Below, in pieces: positions 24,082 through 33,384 of a stretch of DNA of 64,000 bases. The DNA is from Microbacterium karelineae. Lineage in GTDB: Bacteria > Actinomycetota > Actinomycetes > Actinomycetales > Microbacteriaceae. A model generated the notes under the pieces. It saw only the letters and a program-made list of their open reading frames with translations, was not told the DNA's origin and searched no databases. The translations under genes and the position numbers were made by a program. The stretch covers positions 62,001 through 126,000 of the forward strand of contig NZ_WFIX01000184.1 in NCBI RefSeq assembly GCF_009745985.1, read 5' to 3'. Numbering within the stretch: the stretch's first letter is position 1; each line of letters opens with the position of its first letter.

Positions 24082-26058
24082 TCAGTGCGTGCAGGAGCAG
24101 GAACCGCCGGAGCAGCACCCTTCCTCGGTCCGATGCGCCTGCGACGATTCCGGCAGGTCGAGGGCCGGGTTCCGGTCGAGGAAGCCGTGCGGCTTGAACC
24201 AGAAGCCCGTGTAGTCGACCGGCATGATGGGCCAGTCCTCGGGGCGAGGCACGTGCGTGAAGCCGAAGGTGTGCCAGAGCACCATGTCCTCGCCGTCGAT
24301 CGACGCGTCCTCCGCGCTGTAGGCGGGGACGCCCGATCCGCCCTGGTGCGCGTTCGGGTAGCGACCCGACGGCCAGGTCTCGCCGTCGCGGTGTCGGGTC
24401 GCCCACAGATGCTTCGTCGCGAAGGCGGCACGGGCGGCGACCGACGACTCGGGATCCGCCATGAGCAGAGCCGTCGGCTCCGGAATCAGGCGGTACGCGG
24501 TCTCGCGCCCGACGTGATTGCGTCGCGTCGTGCTGCGCACCTCCCACGTGCGGGCGACCGAGGTGTCGGCCACACGCTGCGCCTCACGCTCGGTCGTGAG
24601 CGGTGTCTCGGTCCAGGTGAAGGCGTTGCCGAACGGGTTGTCCGCACCCATCGGAATGCGCTTCGCGTCGATCTCGTGCAGAGTGCCCTCCTGGCCGTCG
24701 ATCGCGACATCGAGCCGGGCGCAGAACAGGTGCTGGTGGACGGGGGCGAAGACGGAGGGCGCGACCTCGCTCATATGGGGGTGCCTGGTGCCGGGCTCAT
24801 CCGCGCCCGCGAACACGATGCCGGTCGCCTTCGCCTCGACCTGGATCGAGCCGTCCAGGTAGAGGTACCAGAAGAAGCCGTAGTCATAGTTGCCGATCGT
24901 CGAGAAGTACGAGATCACCAATCGCCGCGATCGGCGCACCTCGGAACGGCCATGAAGATCGGTGTGCTTCCACAGCACGCCGTAGTCCTCCTCGTGCATG
25001 CACACGGCGTTCGGGATCTTCACTCCGTTGCCGCGATCGTCGGCGACGTGGCCGTCGAAGTAGTGGATCACTCCGAGGCAGTCGCATCCGAGCTCGAGCG
25101 GATTCGCGTTCTTGCCGAGCAGGTACTCGCCGGCGTCGAAGTAGCTGATCCAGAATCGCGTGGGCGAGGTGTCGCCGTACGGCACGACCATCTCGGGCAC
25201 GCTGGCGCGGTGGAGAACCGGGCGGTCGTCGAAGCGCACATCGTGCAGCACGAGCCCCTCACGGGCGTTGAAGTCGACGCGCAGCGACCAGTTCTCCCAG
25301 TCGACACGCGATCCCGTGACCCGGAAGCTCGGACCCTCGGGCTGCGTGATCTCGATCGGCTTGAGCGACGTGCGCGCGGGGCCGACCGCATCGGCCGAGT
25401 AGTTCCCGTTGCCGGGCGGCACCGGGACGTCGCCCTCGTCTTCGACGCGGATGACGCTTCCCGCGGTGAGGTCGATGTGCACGATGAGGCCCTCGGCCGG
25501 GTGCGCCCAGGGGGAGTCGTCTTCGTGGTCACGGAGGAAGGTGAGCGAGCGGATGACGCGGCGGCCGGTCTCGTCGGCCCGGCCCGTGAAGCCGGGGGCC
25601 AGGGGAGCGCAGAAGGCGAGTTCCATCCGGTTTTCGAGCCCGCGGCGACGCATGGCGGCCTGCCATGCCTCGGACGCCTTGGCGATCTCGGCCGCGCGCT
25701 CATACTCCTCGAACAGATACTGCGGCTGGCCGTACGGCTCGCGGTCGTTCTCGAGCACGCGGTGCTCGACGACCTCGCCGCGCGTGATCGACACGATCGC
25801 TTCGCTCGCGGATCCGGTCCGGGTGTCGAGCAGTGTGACCTCGACGGCGCGGTCGATCGGATCGCCCTCCCGCCACGCCGCGAGTGCGGCCTTGGCGGGC
25901 TCGTGGGGAAGGAGCATCGGCACGCGGACGCCCTCCTCCATCAGGCCGGCGCCCGCGAGAACAGCGCGCGCGGCATCGATCTCCTCGGCCGTCAGCGGAT
26001 CGAGGGGGTGCGGCTCCGCCACGGCAGGCGAGCAGGCGTGTGCGTATGTGTCGGGCAT
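24082..26058 (-). CDS. Copper/topaquinone-containing primary amine oxidase
   Basis: Oxidises primary amines such as tyramine or phenylethylamine to aldehyde, NH3 and H2O2. The 658-residue protein has the catalytic base in SYFDAGEYLLG (Asp308), the self-processed Tyr391 in NYDY, and copper ligands His441 and His443 (HQH) and His602 (THVPRPED). Length and order match Arthrobacter-type enzymes. No export signal is seen, so it is probably cytoplasmic. The ATG at 26058 follows GTGAGGT and is preferred over the GTG at 26070. The C-terminus ends in an unusual Cys-rich tail, GCCSGGSCSCTH. A FeaR-like regulator lies downstream. Confidence 0.95.
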   Translation of the reverse strand: MPDTYAHACSPAVAEPHPLDPLTAEEIDAARAVLAGAGLMEEGVRVPMLLPHEPAKAALAAWREGDPIDRAVEVTLLDTRTGSASEAIVSITRGEVVEHRVLENDREPYGQPQYLFEEYERAAEIAKASEAWQAAMRRRGLENRMELAFCAPLAPGFTGRADETGRRVIRSLTFLRDHEDDSPWAHPAEGLIVHIDLTAGSVIRVEDEGDVPVPPGNGNYSADAVGPARTSLKPIEITQPEGPSFRVTGSRVDWENWSLRVDFNAREGLVLHDVRFDDRPVLHRASVPEMVVPYGDTSPTRFWISYFDAGEYLLGKNANPLELGCDCLGVIHYFDGHVADDRGNGVKIPNAVCMHEEDYGVLWKHTDLHGRSEVRRSRRLVISYFSTIGNYDYGFFWYLYLDGSIQVEAKATGIVFAGADEPGTRHPHMSEVAPSVFAPVHQHLFCARLDVAIDGQEGTLHEIDAKRIPMGADNPFGNAFTWTETPLTTEREAQRVADTSVARTWEVRSTTRRNHVGRETAYRLIPEPTALLMADPESSVAARAAFATKHLWATRHRDGETWPSGRYPNAHQGGSGVPAYSAEDASIDGEDMVLWHTFGFTHVPRPEDWPIMPVDYTGFWFKPHGFLDRNPALDLPESSQAHRTEEGCCSGGSCSCTH

Positions 26059-26070
26059 CGTTGACCTCAC

Positions 26071-26096
26071 TTTATTTCGAGCAACTGCTCAATAAA
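26071..26096. promoter_or_regulatory. AT-flanked palindrome upstream of the amine oxidase
   Basis: The core GAGCAACTGCTC is a perfect five-base inverted repeat, and the outer TTTATT and AATAAA pair as well, with a two-base bulge. It starts 13 bases upstream of the amine oxidase ATG, overlapping the ribosome-site region. It looks like a repressor or activator operator of the TGAGCA-TGCTCA kind. Confidence 0.5.
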
Positions 26097-26318
26097 CGTC
26101 ATGTCAGCGTACGGTGAGCGGAAGTCGGGCGCAAGGGGGCTCTCGTGAGCGTGGTGCGGGTGCGGCGCACCCGCGGGAATGTAACTTTCCCGTTGCAGAC
26201 ACGCGTCGTACGTCGAATCGCGCAGTGGGTGGGGGGTAGCGTGTGCACATTGCCCCGGAGGGCGCCGAACGCCTGGAGTTCGTGCGTGGCGGGGTTATTT
26301 CCCTCAGAAGGAGACAGC

Positions 26319-27437
26319 GTGACCAAGATCATGAAGCGAGCGGCCATGAGCGGCATCGCAGCGGCGAGCGCCGCGATCCTCCTCGCAGGCTGCGGTTCGG
26401 CCCCCGAGGAGTCGGGCGGATCCGAAGGCGGCGACGCGGCACCCGACTTCCTGCCCTGCCTCATCTCGGACGAGGGCGGTTGGAACGACCGTTCGTTCAA
26501 CCAGTCGGCCAAGGAGGGCATGGACCGAGCGGCGGAGGAGCTCGGCGTGACCCCCGTCGAGATGGAGTCGACCAACGCGAACGACTACGGCCCCAACCTC
26601 GAGCAGCTCGTCCAGCAGGGCTGCGACTTCATCGTCTCGGTCGGCTTCAACCTCTCGGCGGCGACCGTCGAGTCGGCGACGGCGAACCCCGACGTGAACT
26701 ACGCGATCATCGACGACTGGGCTGATGGCGACTTCGACGGCGAGACCGACGCGCCGAACATCCGCCCCCTCGTCTTCAACACGGCTGAGGCCGCGTACCT
26801 CGGCGGGTACGCCTCCGCCGCCTGGTCCGCGCAGACGGGTGTCGAGAAGGTCGGCACCTTCGGCGGCGGAGAGATCCCGTCGGTCATGGTCTTCATGGAC
26901 GGCTTCCAGCTCGGCGTCGAGCGGTACAACGAGGACAAGGGCGCCTCCGTCGACGTCATCGGCTGGGACACCGAGGAGCAGTCCGGCCTGTTCACCGGCG
27001 GCTTCGAGGCGAACGACACCGCGCGCCAGACGGCGCAGCAGGTGCTCTCGCAGGGCGCCGATGTCATCCTGCCCGTCGGCGGCCCGATCTACACCTCGGC
27101 GATCGCCGCGATCCGCGAGTCGTACCCCGACGCGCTCATGCTCGGCGTCGACAGCGACCTCGCGGTGAAGGAGCCGGACAACGCCGACCTCACCCTCGTG
27201 TCGATCATGAAGGCGATCGATCAGGCGACGTTCGACGCGACCGTCGATGCCTCCGAGGCCGGCGCCGACTTCGACGTCACGCCGTATGTCGGCACGCTCG
27301 AGAACGAGGGCGTGGGCCTGTCGGAGTTCCACGACTTCGAGGGCGAGCTCCCCGACGGCCTGACCGACGAGCTCGCGGCGCTGCAGGAGCAGATCGTCGC
27401 CGGCGAGATCGAGGTCGACTCGCCCAACTCGCCGTGA
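26319..27437 (+). CDS. BMP-family nucleoside-binding lipoprotein
   Basis: Receptor of a nucleoside ABC importer, similar in kind to PnrA/BmpA. The 372-residue protein has lipobox ILLAGC with Cys25. The mature part shows CLISDEGGWNDRSFNQSAKEG, GCDFIVSVGFNL, GGYASAAWSAQTGVEKVGTFGG and VILPVGGPIYTSA, which are family blocks. The GTG at 26319 has AAGGAGA five bases upstream and is chosen over the inner ATG at 26331. A strong hairpin separates it from the ATPase gene, a common way to make excess receptor. Confidence 0.92.
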   Translation: MTKIMKRAAMSGIAAASAAILLAGCGSAPEESGGSEGGDAAPDFLPCLISDEGGWNDRSFNQSAKEGMDRAAEELGVTPVEMESTNANDYGPNLEQLVQQGCDFIVSVGFNLSAATVESATANPDVNYAIIDDWADGDFDGETDAPNIRPLVFNTAEAAYLGGYASAAWSAQTGVEKVGTFGGGEIPSVMVFMDGFQLGVERYNEDKGASVDVIGWDTEEQSGLFTGGFEANDTARQTAQQVLSQGADVILPVGGPIYTSAIAAIRESYPDALMLGVDSDLAVKEPDNADLTLVSIMKAIDQATFDATVDASEAGADFDVTPYVGTLENEGVGLSEFHDFEGELPDGLTDELAALQEQIVAGEIEVDSPNSP

Positions 27438-27473
27438 CGCGCATCGCGCGCTGACGGCATCCGCCACACGCGC

Positions 27474-27509
27474 CTCGGGGCGACCGGATCCCCATCCGGT
27501 CGCCCCGAG
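27474..27509 (+). terminator. Hairpin terminator/attenuator after the BMP lipoprotein gene
   Basis: A perfect 16-base stem (27474-27489 with 27494-27509) with loop CCCC starts 36 bases after the lipoprotein stop. It lies before a new promoter for the ATPase gene. Confidence 0.7.
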
Positions 27510-27565
27510 CGGCGCGTGGCGTCGCCCTTCCCCGACCCCTCTGTCCTCGTGGCAGGCCCTCAGGT

Positions 27566-27571
27566 TAGGTT
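27566..27571 (+). promoter_or_regulatory. Probable -10 element of a leaderless nucleoside-ATPase transcript
   Basis: TAGGTT (TANNNT) ends six bases before the ATG at 27578, and there is no Shine-Dalgarno in the gap. The expected transcription start coincides with the start codon, so the operon from the ATPase on is probably read from a leaderless mRNA. Confidence 0.5.
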
Positions 27572-27577
27572 GACCCT

Positions 27578-29092
27578 ATGAAGCTCGAGCTCCGCGGCAT
27601 CACCAAGCGGTTCGGCAGCCTCGTCGCCAACGATCGCATCGACCTCGTCGTCGAGCCGGGAGAGATCCACGCGCTGCTCGGCGAGAACGGCGCGGGCAAG
27701 TCGACGCTCATGAACGTCCTCTACGGCCTCTACCAGGCCGACGAGGGCGAGATCGTCATCGATGGCGCCGCGCGCCACTTCCGCGGGCCCGGCGACGCGA
27801 TGGCTGCCGGCATCGGCATGGTGCACCAGCACTTCATGCTCATTCCGGTGTTCACGGTCGCCGAGAACGTCGCCCTCGGCCACGAGAACACGACGCGGAT
27901 CGGCGCCCTCGACCTGGCGCACGCGCGCGAGCAGGTGACGCGGATCGCCGAGCGCTTCGGCTTCCACGTCGATCCCGACGCGATCGTCGAAGACCTCCCT
28001 GTCGGGGTGCAGCAGCGCGTCGAGATCATCAAGGCCCTCGCGCGCGACGCGGAGGTGCTCGTCTTCGATGAGCCCACGGCCGTGCTCACGCCGCAGGAGA
28101 CGGACGAGCTGATGGCGATGATGCGCCAGCTGCGCGAGGAGGGAAGGGGCATCGTCTTCATCACGCACAAGCTGCGCGAGGTGCGCGAGGTCGCCGACCG
28201 CATCACCGTCATCCGTCGCGGAGCGGTCGTGGGAGAGGCGTCCCCGACCTCCACGAACGCGGAGCTCGCGAGCCTCATGGTGGGGCGTGCGGTCGAGCTC
28301 ACCGTGCACAAGGCGCCCGCGCAGCCGCAGGAGGGCGGCCTCAGCGTGACCGATCTGCGCGTCCGGGACGAGCACGGCGCGGTGATGGTCGACGGCGTCA
28401 GCTTCGACGTGCGTCCCGGCGAGATCGTCGCGATCGCCGGCGTGCAGGGCAACGGCCAGACCGAGCTGACCGAGGCGCTCATGGGTCTCGAAGAGCACGT
28501 GAGCGGCTCGATCCGGCTCGGCGGGACCGAGCTGACGGGACGCAGCGTGCACAGGATCCTCGACGCCGGCGTGGGCTTCGTGCCGGAGGACCGGATGATC
28601 GAGGGCCTCGTCGGCTCCATGACGATCTCGGAGAACCTGATCCTCGACCGCACCGACACGGGCGAGTTCTCCCGCGGCGGCACGCTGCAGCGCGGCGCCA
28701 TGGACGACTTCGCGCGCGCCCGCATCGAGGAGTTCGACATCCGCGCGCAGGGTCCCCACGCGGCCGCAGGCACGCTGTCGGGCGGGAACCAGCAGAAGGT
28801 CGTCGTCGCGCGCGAGATGAACCGCGACATCAAGCTGCTCATCGCGGCGCAGCCGACGCGCGGCGTCGACGTCGGATCGATCGAGTTCATCCACAGCCGC
28901 ATCGTCGCCGCGCGCGACGAGGGGCTCGCCGTCATCGTGGTCTCCACCGAGCTCGACGAGGTCGTCGCGCTCGCCGACCGCATCGCAGTCATGTACCGCG
29001 GGGAGATCGTCGGCATCGTGCCGGGTGACACCCCGCGCGACACGCTCGGCCTCATGATGGCCGGCGCCGACGTCGAGGAGGGCGCCGAGTGA
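27578..29092 (+). CDS. Nucleoside ABC importer ATP-binding protein (two ATPase domains)
   Basis: A 504-residue tandem ATPase of the sugar/nucleoside (CUT2-like, NupA/YufO) kind. The first domain has Walker A GENGAGKSTL and Walker B VLVFDEPTAVL, with the signature reduced to LPVGVQQRVEIIKAL. The second domain has the degenerate Walker A GVQGNGQTEL, signature LSGGNQQKVVVAREM and LLIAAQPTRGVD. One full catalytic site per subunit is typical of this family. It overlaps the next permease gene by four bases (GTGA), so they are coupled. Confidence 0.94.
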   Translation: MKLELRGITKRFGSLVANDRIDLVVEPGEIHALLGENGAGKSTLMNVLYGLYQADEGEIVIDGAARHFRGPGDAMAAGIGMVHQHFMLIPVFTVAENVALGHENTTRIGALDLAHAREQVTRIAERFGFHVDPDAIVEDLPVGVQQRVEIIKALARDAEVLVFDEPTAVLTPQETDELMAMMRQLREEGRGIVFITHKLREVREVADRITVIRRGAVVGEASPTSTNAELASLMVGRAVELTVHKAPAQPQEGGLSVTDLRVRDEHGAVMVDGVSFDVRPGEIVAIAGVQGNGQTELTEALMGLEEHVSGSIRLGGTELTGRSVHRILDAGVGFVPEDRMIEGLVGSMTISENLILDRTDTGEFSRGGTLQRGAMDDFARARIEEFDIRAQGPHAAAGTLSGGNQQKVVVAREMNRDIKLLIAAQPTRGVDVGSIEFIHSRIVAARDEGLAVIVVSTELDEVVALADRIAVMYRGEIVGIVPGDTPRDTLGLMMAGADVEEGAE

Positions 29093-30333
29093 GCGCGCAG
29101 ACAGAGCAGACCGCCGAGGCTCCGCGCGGCAGCGAGATCATCCGCGAGATGCTGCGCGGCAGCCTCGTCACGACGATCCTCGCCTTCGTCGTCGCGCTCG
29201 TCGTCGGCGGCATCCTCATCGCCGCCACGAGCGAGGAGGTGCGGGACGCGGCCGGTTACTTCTTCGCGCGCCCGGGCGACACGTTCGTCGCGCTCTGGAA
29301 CTCCGTCGGCGGCGGGTACGCCGCGCTGTTCCGCGGCGCGATCTACAACACCACGGCGGACGGCTTCCTCACGGGGATCCGCTCGCTCACGAACTCGATC
29401 GGATACTCGGCGCCGCTCATCGCCGCGGGCCTCGGCGTCGCCCTCGCGTTCCGCGTCGGCATGTTCAACATCGGCGCCCAGGGCCAGATCATCTTCGGCG
29501 CCGCCTTCGCCGCCCTCATCACCTTCCCGATGGGGCTGCCGTGGCCCCTGCAGATCGTCATGACCATGCTGGGCGCCGTCGTCGGCGGCGCCGTGTGGGC
29601 GGGGATAGTCGGCGTCCTGAAGGCGCTCACGGGGGCGCACGAGGTGATCCTCACGATCATGCTGAACTACGTGGCGGTCTACCTCGTCACGTGGATGGTG
29701 TCGACGGCGGGCGTGCTGCAGAAGGCCGGCAGCAACCAGCCGATCTCGGATCCGACGCCGTCGTCGGCGGTGTTCCCGAGCCTGCTCGGCCCGCGCTTCC
29801 CGGCGCTCGACTGGGGCTTCGTGTTCGTGCTCCTCGCGGCCGTCTTCGTCTACTGGCTGCTCGAGCGGTCGACGCTCGGCATGCGGATGCGCGCCGTCGG
29901 CGAGAACCGCCACGCGGCGCGCGCGGCCGGGATCGACGTGAAGCGGATCTACATCTACGCGATGCTCTTCGCCGGCGGCCTCGCCGGGCTCGCCGCGGCG
30001 CAGCAGATCCAGGGCGCCGTGACGAGCGGGTTCACGAGCACGATCGATGCCGGCTTCGGCTTCGATGCGATCACGGTGGCCCTGCTCGGGCGCAGCCGCG
30101 CGTTCGGCACCGTCGCGGCGGGCCTCCTCTTCGGCGCGCTCAAGGCGGGTTCCTACGCGATGCAGGGCGCCGAGGGGATCCCCGTCGACATCGTCCTCGT
30201 CGTCCAGGCCGTCGTCGTGCTGTTCGTCGCGGCGCCGCCCCTCGTGCGCACGATCTTCTTCCTGCCCAAGTCGGCACAGGAGATCCAGGCGAAGAACCGA
30301 GCCAAGATGGCGAAGAAGGCGGTGGCGCGATGA
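29089..30333 (+). CDS. Nucleoside ABC importer permease 1
   Basis: Membrane subunit of 414 residues with about nine to ten hydrophobic segments in the BPD_transp_2 pattern. NIGAQGQIIFGAAFAALITF marks the conserved cytoplasmic/first-core motif and LTGAHEVILTIMLNYVAVYL the typical central one. A long N-terminal soluble segment precedes the second membrane helix. Starts with GTG overlapping the ATPase stop (GTGA) and overlaps the next permease by four bases (ATGA). Works with the second permease and the BMP receptor. Confidence 0.93.
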   Translation: MSAQTEQTAEAPRGSEIIREMLRGSLVTTILAFVVALVVGGILIAATSEEVRDAAGYFFARPGDTFVALWNSVGGGYAALFRGAIYNTTADGFLTGIRSLTNSIGYSAPLIAAGLGVALAFRVGMFNIGAQGQIIFGAAFAALITFPMGLPWPLQIVMTMLGAVVGGAVWAGIVGVLKALTGAHEVILTIMLNYVAVYLVTWMVSTAGVLQKAGSNQPISDPTPSSAVFPSLLGPRFPALDWGFVFVLLAAVFVYWLLERSTLGMRMRAVGENRHAARAAGIDVKRIYIYAMLFAGGLAGLAAAQQIQGAVTSGFTSTIDAGFGFDAITVALLGRSRAFGTVAAGLLFGALKAGSYAMQGAEGIPVDIVLVVQAVVVLFVAAPPLVRTIFFLPKSAQEIQAKNRAKMAKKAVAR

Positions 30334-31628
30334 GCGACCAGGTCGTCCACGATCCGCAGACGACGCCCGACGAGGGGCCCGTCGAGCGACAGCACGTGCG
30401 CACCCGGAAGTGGAAGCTCCCGATCACGCTGGGCAGCATCACGGTGCTCCTCGCCCTCCTGTTCCTGTTCGTCCCGCGCGGGGGGATCGCGGTGTTCCGC
30501 CTCGCGGGCGGCCCGTCGACGATCCAGCTCGGCGACCTCTCGGTCCCGGCCATGCCGGCCGCGTACATCAGCCTCGCGCTCCTCGCCGCGCTCACAGCGT
30601 GGACCGTCGTCGACAGCGCCGCCTATCGGCGCACGGTCATCTGGGTGCCGATCGCGTTCGCGGCGTTCGGGATCTTCGGCTTCCTCGCCTGGGCGGGGGC
30701 CGACGGCCTCATCCCCGTCGTGAGCCTCCTGTCGGGGGCGCTCTCGCTCTCGGTCCCGCTCGTGCTCGGCGGCCTCGGCGGCGTGATCGGCGAGCGCGTC
30801 GGCGTCGTCAACGTCGCGATCGAGGGCCAGCTCCTGCTCGGCGCCTTCAGCGCCGCCGTGCTGTCGTCGATCACCGACAACCCGTTCATCGGCCTCCTGG
30901 GAGCCATGGTCGGCGGCGTGCTCGTCGCGCTCGTCCTGGCCGTGTTCTCGATCAAGTACGTCGTCGAGCAGGTGATCGTCGGTGTCGTGCTGAACGTGCT
31001 CGTCCTCGGCCTGACGACGTTCCTGTACGGGATCGTCCTCGTGCCGAACGAGCTCGTGCTCAACCGCGCGACGCGATTCCCGAGCTGGCCGATCCCCGTG
31101 CTGAGCGAGATCCCCGTGATCGGCCCCGTGCTGTTCAACCAGACGTTCATCGTGTACTTCATGTACATCGCGGTCGGGCTCGTGGCGTGGGGGCTCTTCC
31201 GCACCCGCTGGGGCCTCCGCCTCCGCGCCGTCGGCGAGCACCCGCAGGCCGCGGACACCGTCGGTATCAAGGTGAACCCGACGCGCTTCTGGAACGTCAC
31301 GCTCGGAGGCGCGATCGCCGGCGCGGGAGGCGCGTACTTCACGCTCGTGTCGGTGCCGCAGTTCGGCGAGAACATGACCGCGGGCCTGGGCTTCATCGCC
31401 CTCGCGACGGTCATCTTCGGCCAGTGGCACCCCATCAGGGCCGCGCTCGCGGGCCTGCTGTTCGGGTTCGCGAACCAGCTGCAGGGTCTCCTCGTCGTGC
31501 TCGGCACCCCCATTCCGAGCGAGTTCATGCTCATGCTCCCGTACCTCGTGACGATCCTCGCCGTCGTCGGATTCGTCGGCGGATCGCGGGCTCCGGCCGG
31601 CACGGGCAAGCCGTACATCAAGAACTGA
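30330..31628 (+). CDS. Nucleoside ABC importer permease 2
   Basis: Second membrane subunit, 432 residues with about ten hydrophobic segments. The conserved NVAIEGQLLLGAFSAAVLSS and VEQVIVGVVLNVLVLGLTTF blocks match nucleoside/ribose permeases. The ATG at 30330 overlaps the permease 1 stop (ATGA); the much longer frame to the left lies over permease 1 and is rejected. The C-terminus GKPYIKN precedes the cytidine deaminase gene by seven bases. Confidence 0.93.
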   Translation: MSDQVVHDPQTTPDEGPVERQHVRTRKWKLPITLGSITVLLALLFLFVPRGGIAVFRLAGGPSTIQLGDLSVPAMPAAYISLALLAALTAWTVVDSAAYRRTVIWVPIAFAAFGIFGFLAWAGADGLIPVVSLLSGALSLSVPLVLGGLGGVIGERVGVVNVAIEGQLLLGAFSAAVLSSITDNPFIGLLGAMVGGVLVALVLAVFSIKYVVEQVIVGVVLNVLVLGLTTFLYGIVLVPNELVLNRATRFPSWPIPVLSEIPVIGPVLFNQTFIVYFMYIAVGLVAWGLFRTRWGLRLRAVGEHPQAADTVGIKVNPTRFWNVTLGGAIAGAGGAYFTLVSVPQFGENMTAGLGFIALATVIFGQWHPIRAALAGLLFGFANQLQGLLVVLGTPIPSEFMLMLPYLVTILAVVGFVGGSRAPAGTGKPYIKN

Positions 31629-31635
31629 GGGATCC

Positions 31636-32037
31636 ATGACGGACATCGACTGGGACGGCCTGCGCGAGACGGCGATCGACGCCATGCGCCGGGCGTATGT
31701 GCCGTACTCGAACTATCCCGTCGGGGCCGCCGCGCTCGTCTCGGACGGGCGCGTCGTCGCCGGCTGCAACACCGAGAACGCGTCATACGGCGTCGGCCTG
31801 TGCGCCGAGTGCGGCCTCGTCTCGAACCTCGCGATGACGGGCGGCGGTCGCCTCGTGGCCTTCGTCTGCGTCAACGGCGCGGGCGAGACGATCATGCCGT
31901 GCGGGCGCTGCCGGCAGCTGCTCAACGAGCACGCCCTGCCGGGCATGCTCTTCGAGACGGTCTCGGGGATCCGCACGATCGACGAGGTGCTGCCCGACGC
32001 GTTCGGGCCGCGCGACCTCGAGCACATGGCCGGCTGA
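31636..32037 (+). CDS. cdd: Cytidine deaminase
   Basis: Zinc hydrolase that deaminates cytidine and deoxycytidine to (deoxy)uridine in pyrimidine salvage. The 133-residue protein has the homotetrameric-type motif CAE (Cys56, catalytic Glu58) and the zinc ligands in PCGRC (Cys89, Cys92), with NTENASYG for ribose binding. An N-terminal AYVPYSNYPVGAAAL block is typical. A GAGGGATCC ribosome region precedes the ATG. It is embedded in a nucleoside uptake/salvage operon. Confidence 0.95.
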   Translation: MTDIDWDGLRETAIDAMRRAYVPYSNYPVGAAALVSDGRVVAGCNTENASYGVGLCAECGLVSNLAMTGGGRLVAFVCVNGAGETIMPCGRCRQLLNEHALPGMLFETVSGIRTIDEVLPDAFGPRDLEHMAG

Positions 32038-32071
32038 CCGGCCGCATGACAGACACCTTCTGAGGAGACCG

Positions 32072-33361
32072 ATGACCGAGCCCTTCGACGCCGTCGATGT
32101 GATCCGGACCAAGCGCGATGGCGGGGCGGTGCCCGAGCCGGCCCTCCGCTGGCTGATCGACGCCTACACCCGCGACTACGTCGCGGATGCGCAGATGTCC
32201 GCCTTCACCATGGCCGTCCTGCTCAACGGCATGACCCGCGACGAGATCCGCGTCATGACCGACGCGATGATCGCGTCGGGCGAGCGCATGAGCTTCGCCG
32301 GGCTCGGCAAGCCGACCGCCGACAAGCACTCGACGGGGGGAGTGGGCGACAAGATCACCCTGCCGCTCGCGCCGCTCGTGGCGTGCTTCGGCGTCGCCGT
32401 GCCGCAGCTGTCCGGGCGAGGCCTGGGCCACACGGGCGGCACGCTCGACAAGCTCGAGTCGATCCCCGGCTGGCGCGCGGCTCTGGACAACGATGAGATG
32501 TTCGCGCAGCTGCGCGGCGACGTCGGGGCGGTCATCTGCGCGGCGGGGTCGGGCCTCGCCCCGGCTGACAAGCGCCTGTACGCGCTGCGCGACGTCACCG
32601 GCACCGTCGAGGCGATCCCCCTGATCGCGTCGAGCATCATGTCGAAGAAGATCGCCGAGGGCACCGAGTCGCTCGTGCTCGACGTGAAGTTCGGATCCGG
32701 CGCCTTCATGAAGGACGAGTCGCGCGCCCGCGAGCTCGCCGAGACGATGGTGGCGCTCGGAACCGACTCCGGTGTGAAGACGACGGCGCTCCTCACCGAC
32801 ATGTCGACGCCTCTCGGCCTGACGGTGGGCAACGCGAACGAGGTGCGCGAGTCGATCGAGGTGCTCGCGGGCGGCGGCCCTGCCGACGTCGTCGAGCTGA
32901 CGGTCGCGCTCGCCCGCGAGATGCTCCGCATGGCGGGCGTCGACGGGGATCCCGCGGACGCGCTCGCCGATGGGCGCGCGATGGACGCCTGGCGGCGGAT
33001 GATCCGCGCGCAGGACGGCGATCCGGACGCGAGCCTGCCGGTGCCCCGCGAGACGCACGTCGTCACCGCGGAACGCGACGGCGTCCTGCAGTCGCTCGAC
33101 GCGTTCGCCGTCGGGCTCGCCGCGTGGCGCCTCGGCGCGGGCCGCGCGCGGGCGCAGGATCCGGTCGTCCACGCCGCGGGGATCGACCTGCACGCGAAGC
33201 CCGGCGATCGAGTGCGCGCGGGGCAGCCGCTGCTCACGCTGAACGCCGACGACGCGGGCCGCTTCGAGCGGGCCCTCGACGCCCTGGCGGGCGCGTACGA
33301 GATCGGCGATACTGCACCCGGGGCCGCACCGATCGTGCGCGACCGCATCACCGCCGGATGA
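32072..33361 (+). CDS. deoA: Thymidine phosphorylase
   Basis: Phosphorolyses thymidine (and possibly deoxyuridine) to base and deoxyribose 1-phosphate. The 429-residue protein has the conserved phosphate/nucleoside site KHSTGGVGDKITLPLAPLVA (in part) and the SGRGLGHTGGTLDKLESIPG block. A glycine-rich C-terminal domain ends in HAKPGDRVRAGQPLL. GAGGAGA precedes the ATG by five bases. Strict thymidine versus broad pyrimidine preference cannot be read from the sequence. Its end overlaps a possible ATG for the next gene. Confidence 0.94.
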   Translation: MTEPFDAVDVIRTKRDGGAVPEPALRWLIDAYTRDYVADAQMSAFTMAVLLNGMTRDEIRVMTDAMIASGERMSFAGLGKPTADKHSTGGVGDKITLPLAPLVACFGVAVPQLSGRGLGHTGGTLDKLESIPGWRAALDNDEMFAQLRGDVGAVICAAGSGLAPADKRLYALRDVTGTVEAIPLIASSIMSKKIAEGTESLVLDVKFGSGAFMKDESRARELAETMVALGTDSGVKTTALLTDMSTPLGLTVGNANEVRESIEVLAGGGPADVVELTVALAREMLRMAGVDGDPADALADGRAMDAWRRMIRAQDGDPDASLPVPRETHVVTAERDGVLQSLDAFAVGLAAWRLGAGRARAQDPVVHAAGIDLHAKPGDRVRAGQPLLTLNADDAGRFERALDALAGAYEIGDTAPGAAPIVRDRITAG

Positions 33362-33384
33362 CCGGCCGCCGTCAGGAGAATCGC

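Noticed and set aside
4687-26058. Recent horizontal transfer of the 4.7-26 kb region
   Set aside because: Gene content is accessory, but base and codon use look like the flanks and no mobility gene or boundary repeat is visible.
24085-26064. 659-codon plus-strand frame opposite the copper amine oxidase
   Set aside because: Exact antisense of a gene with complete catalytic residues; composition is shadow-like.
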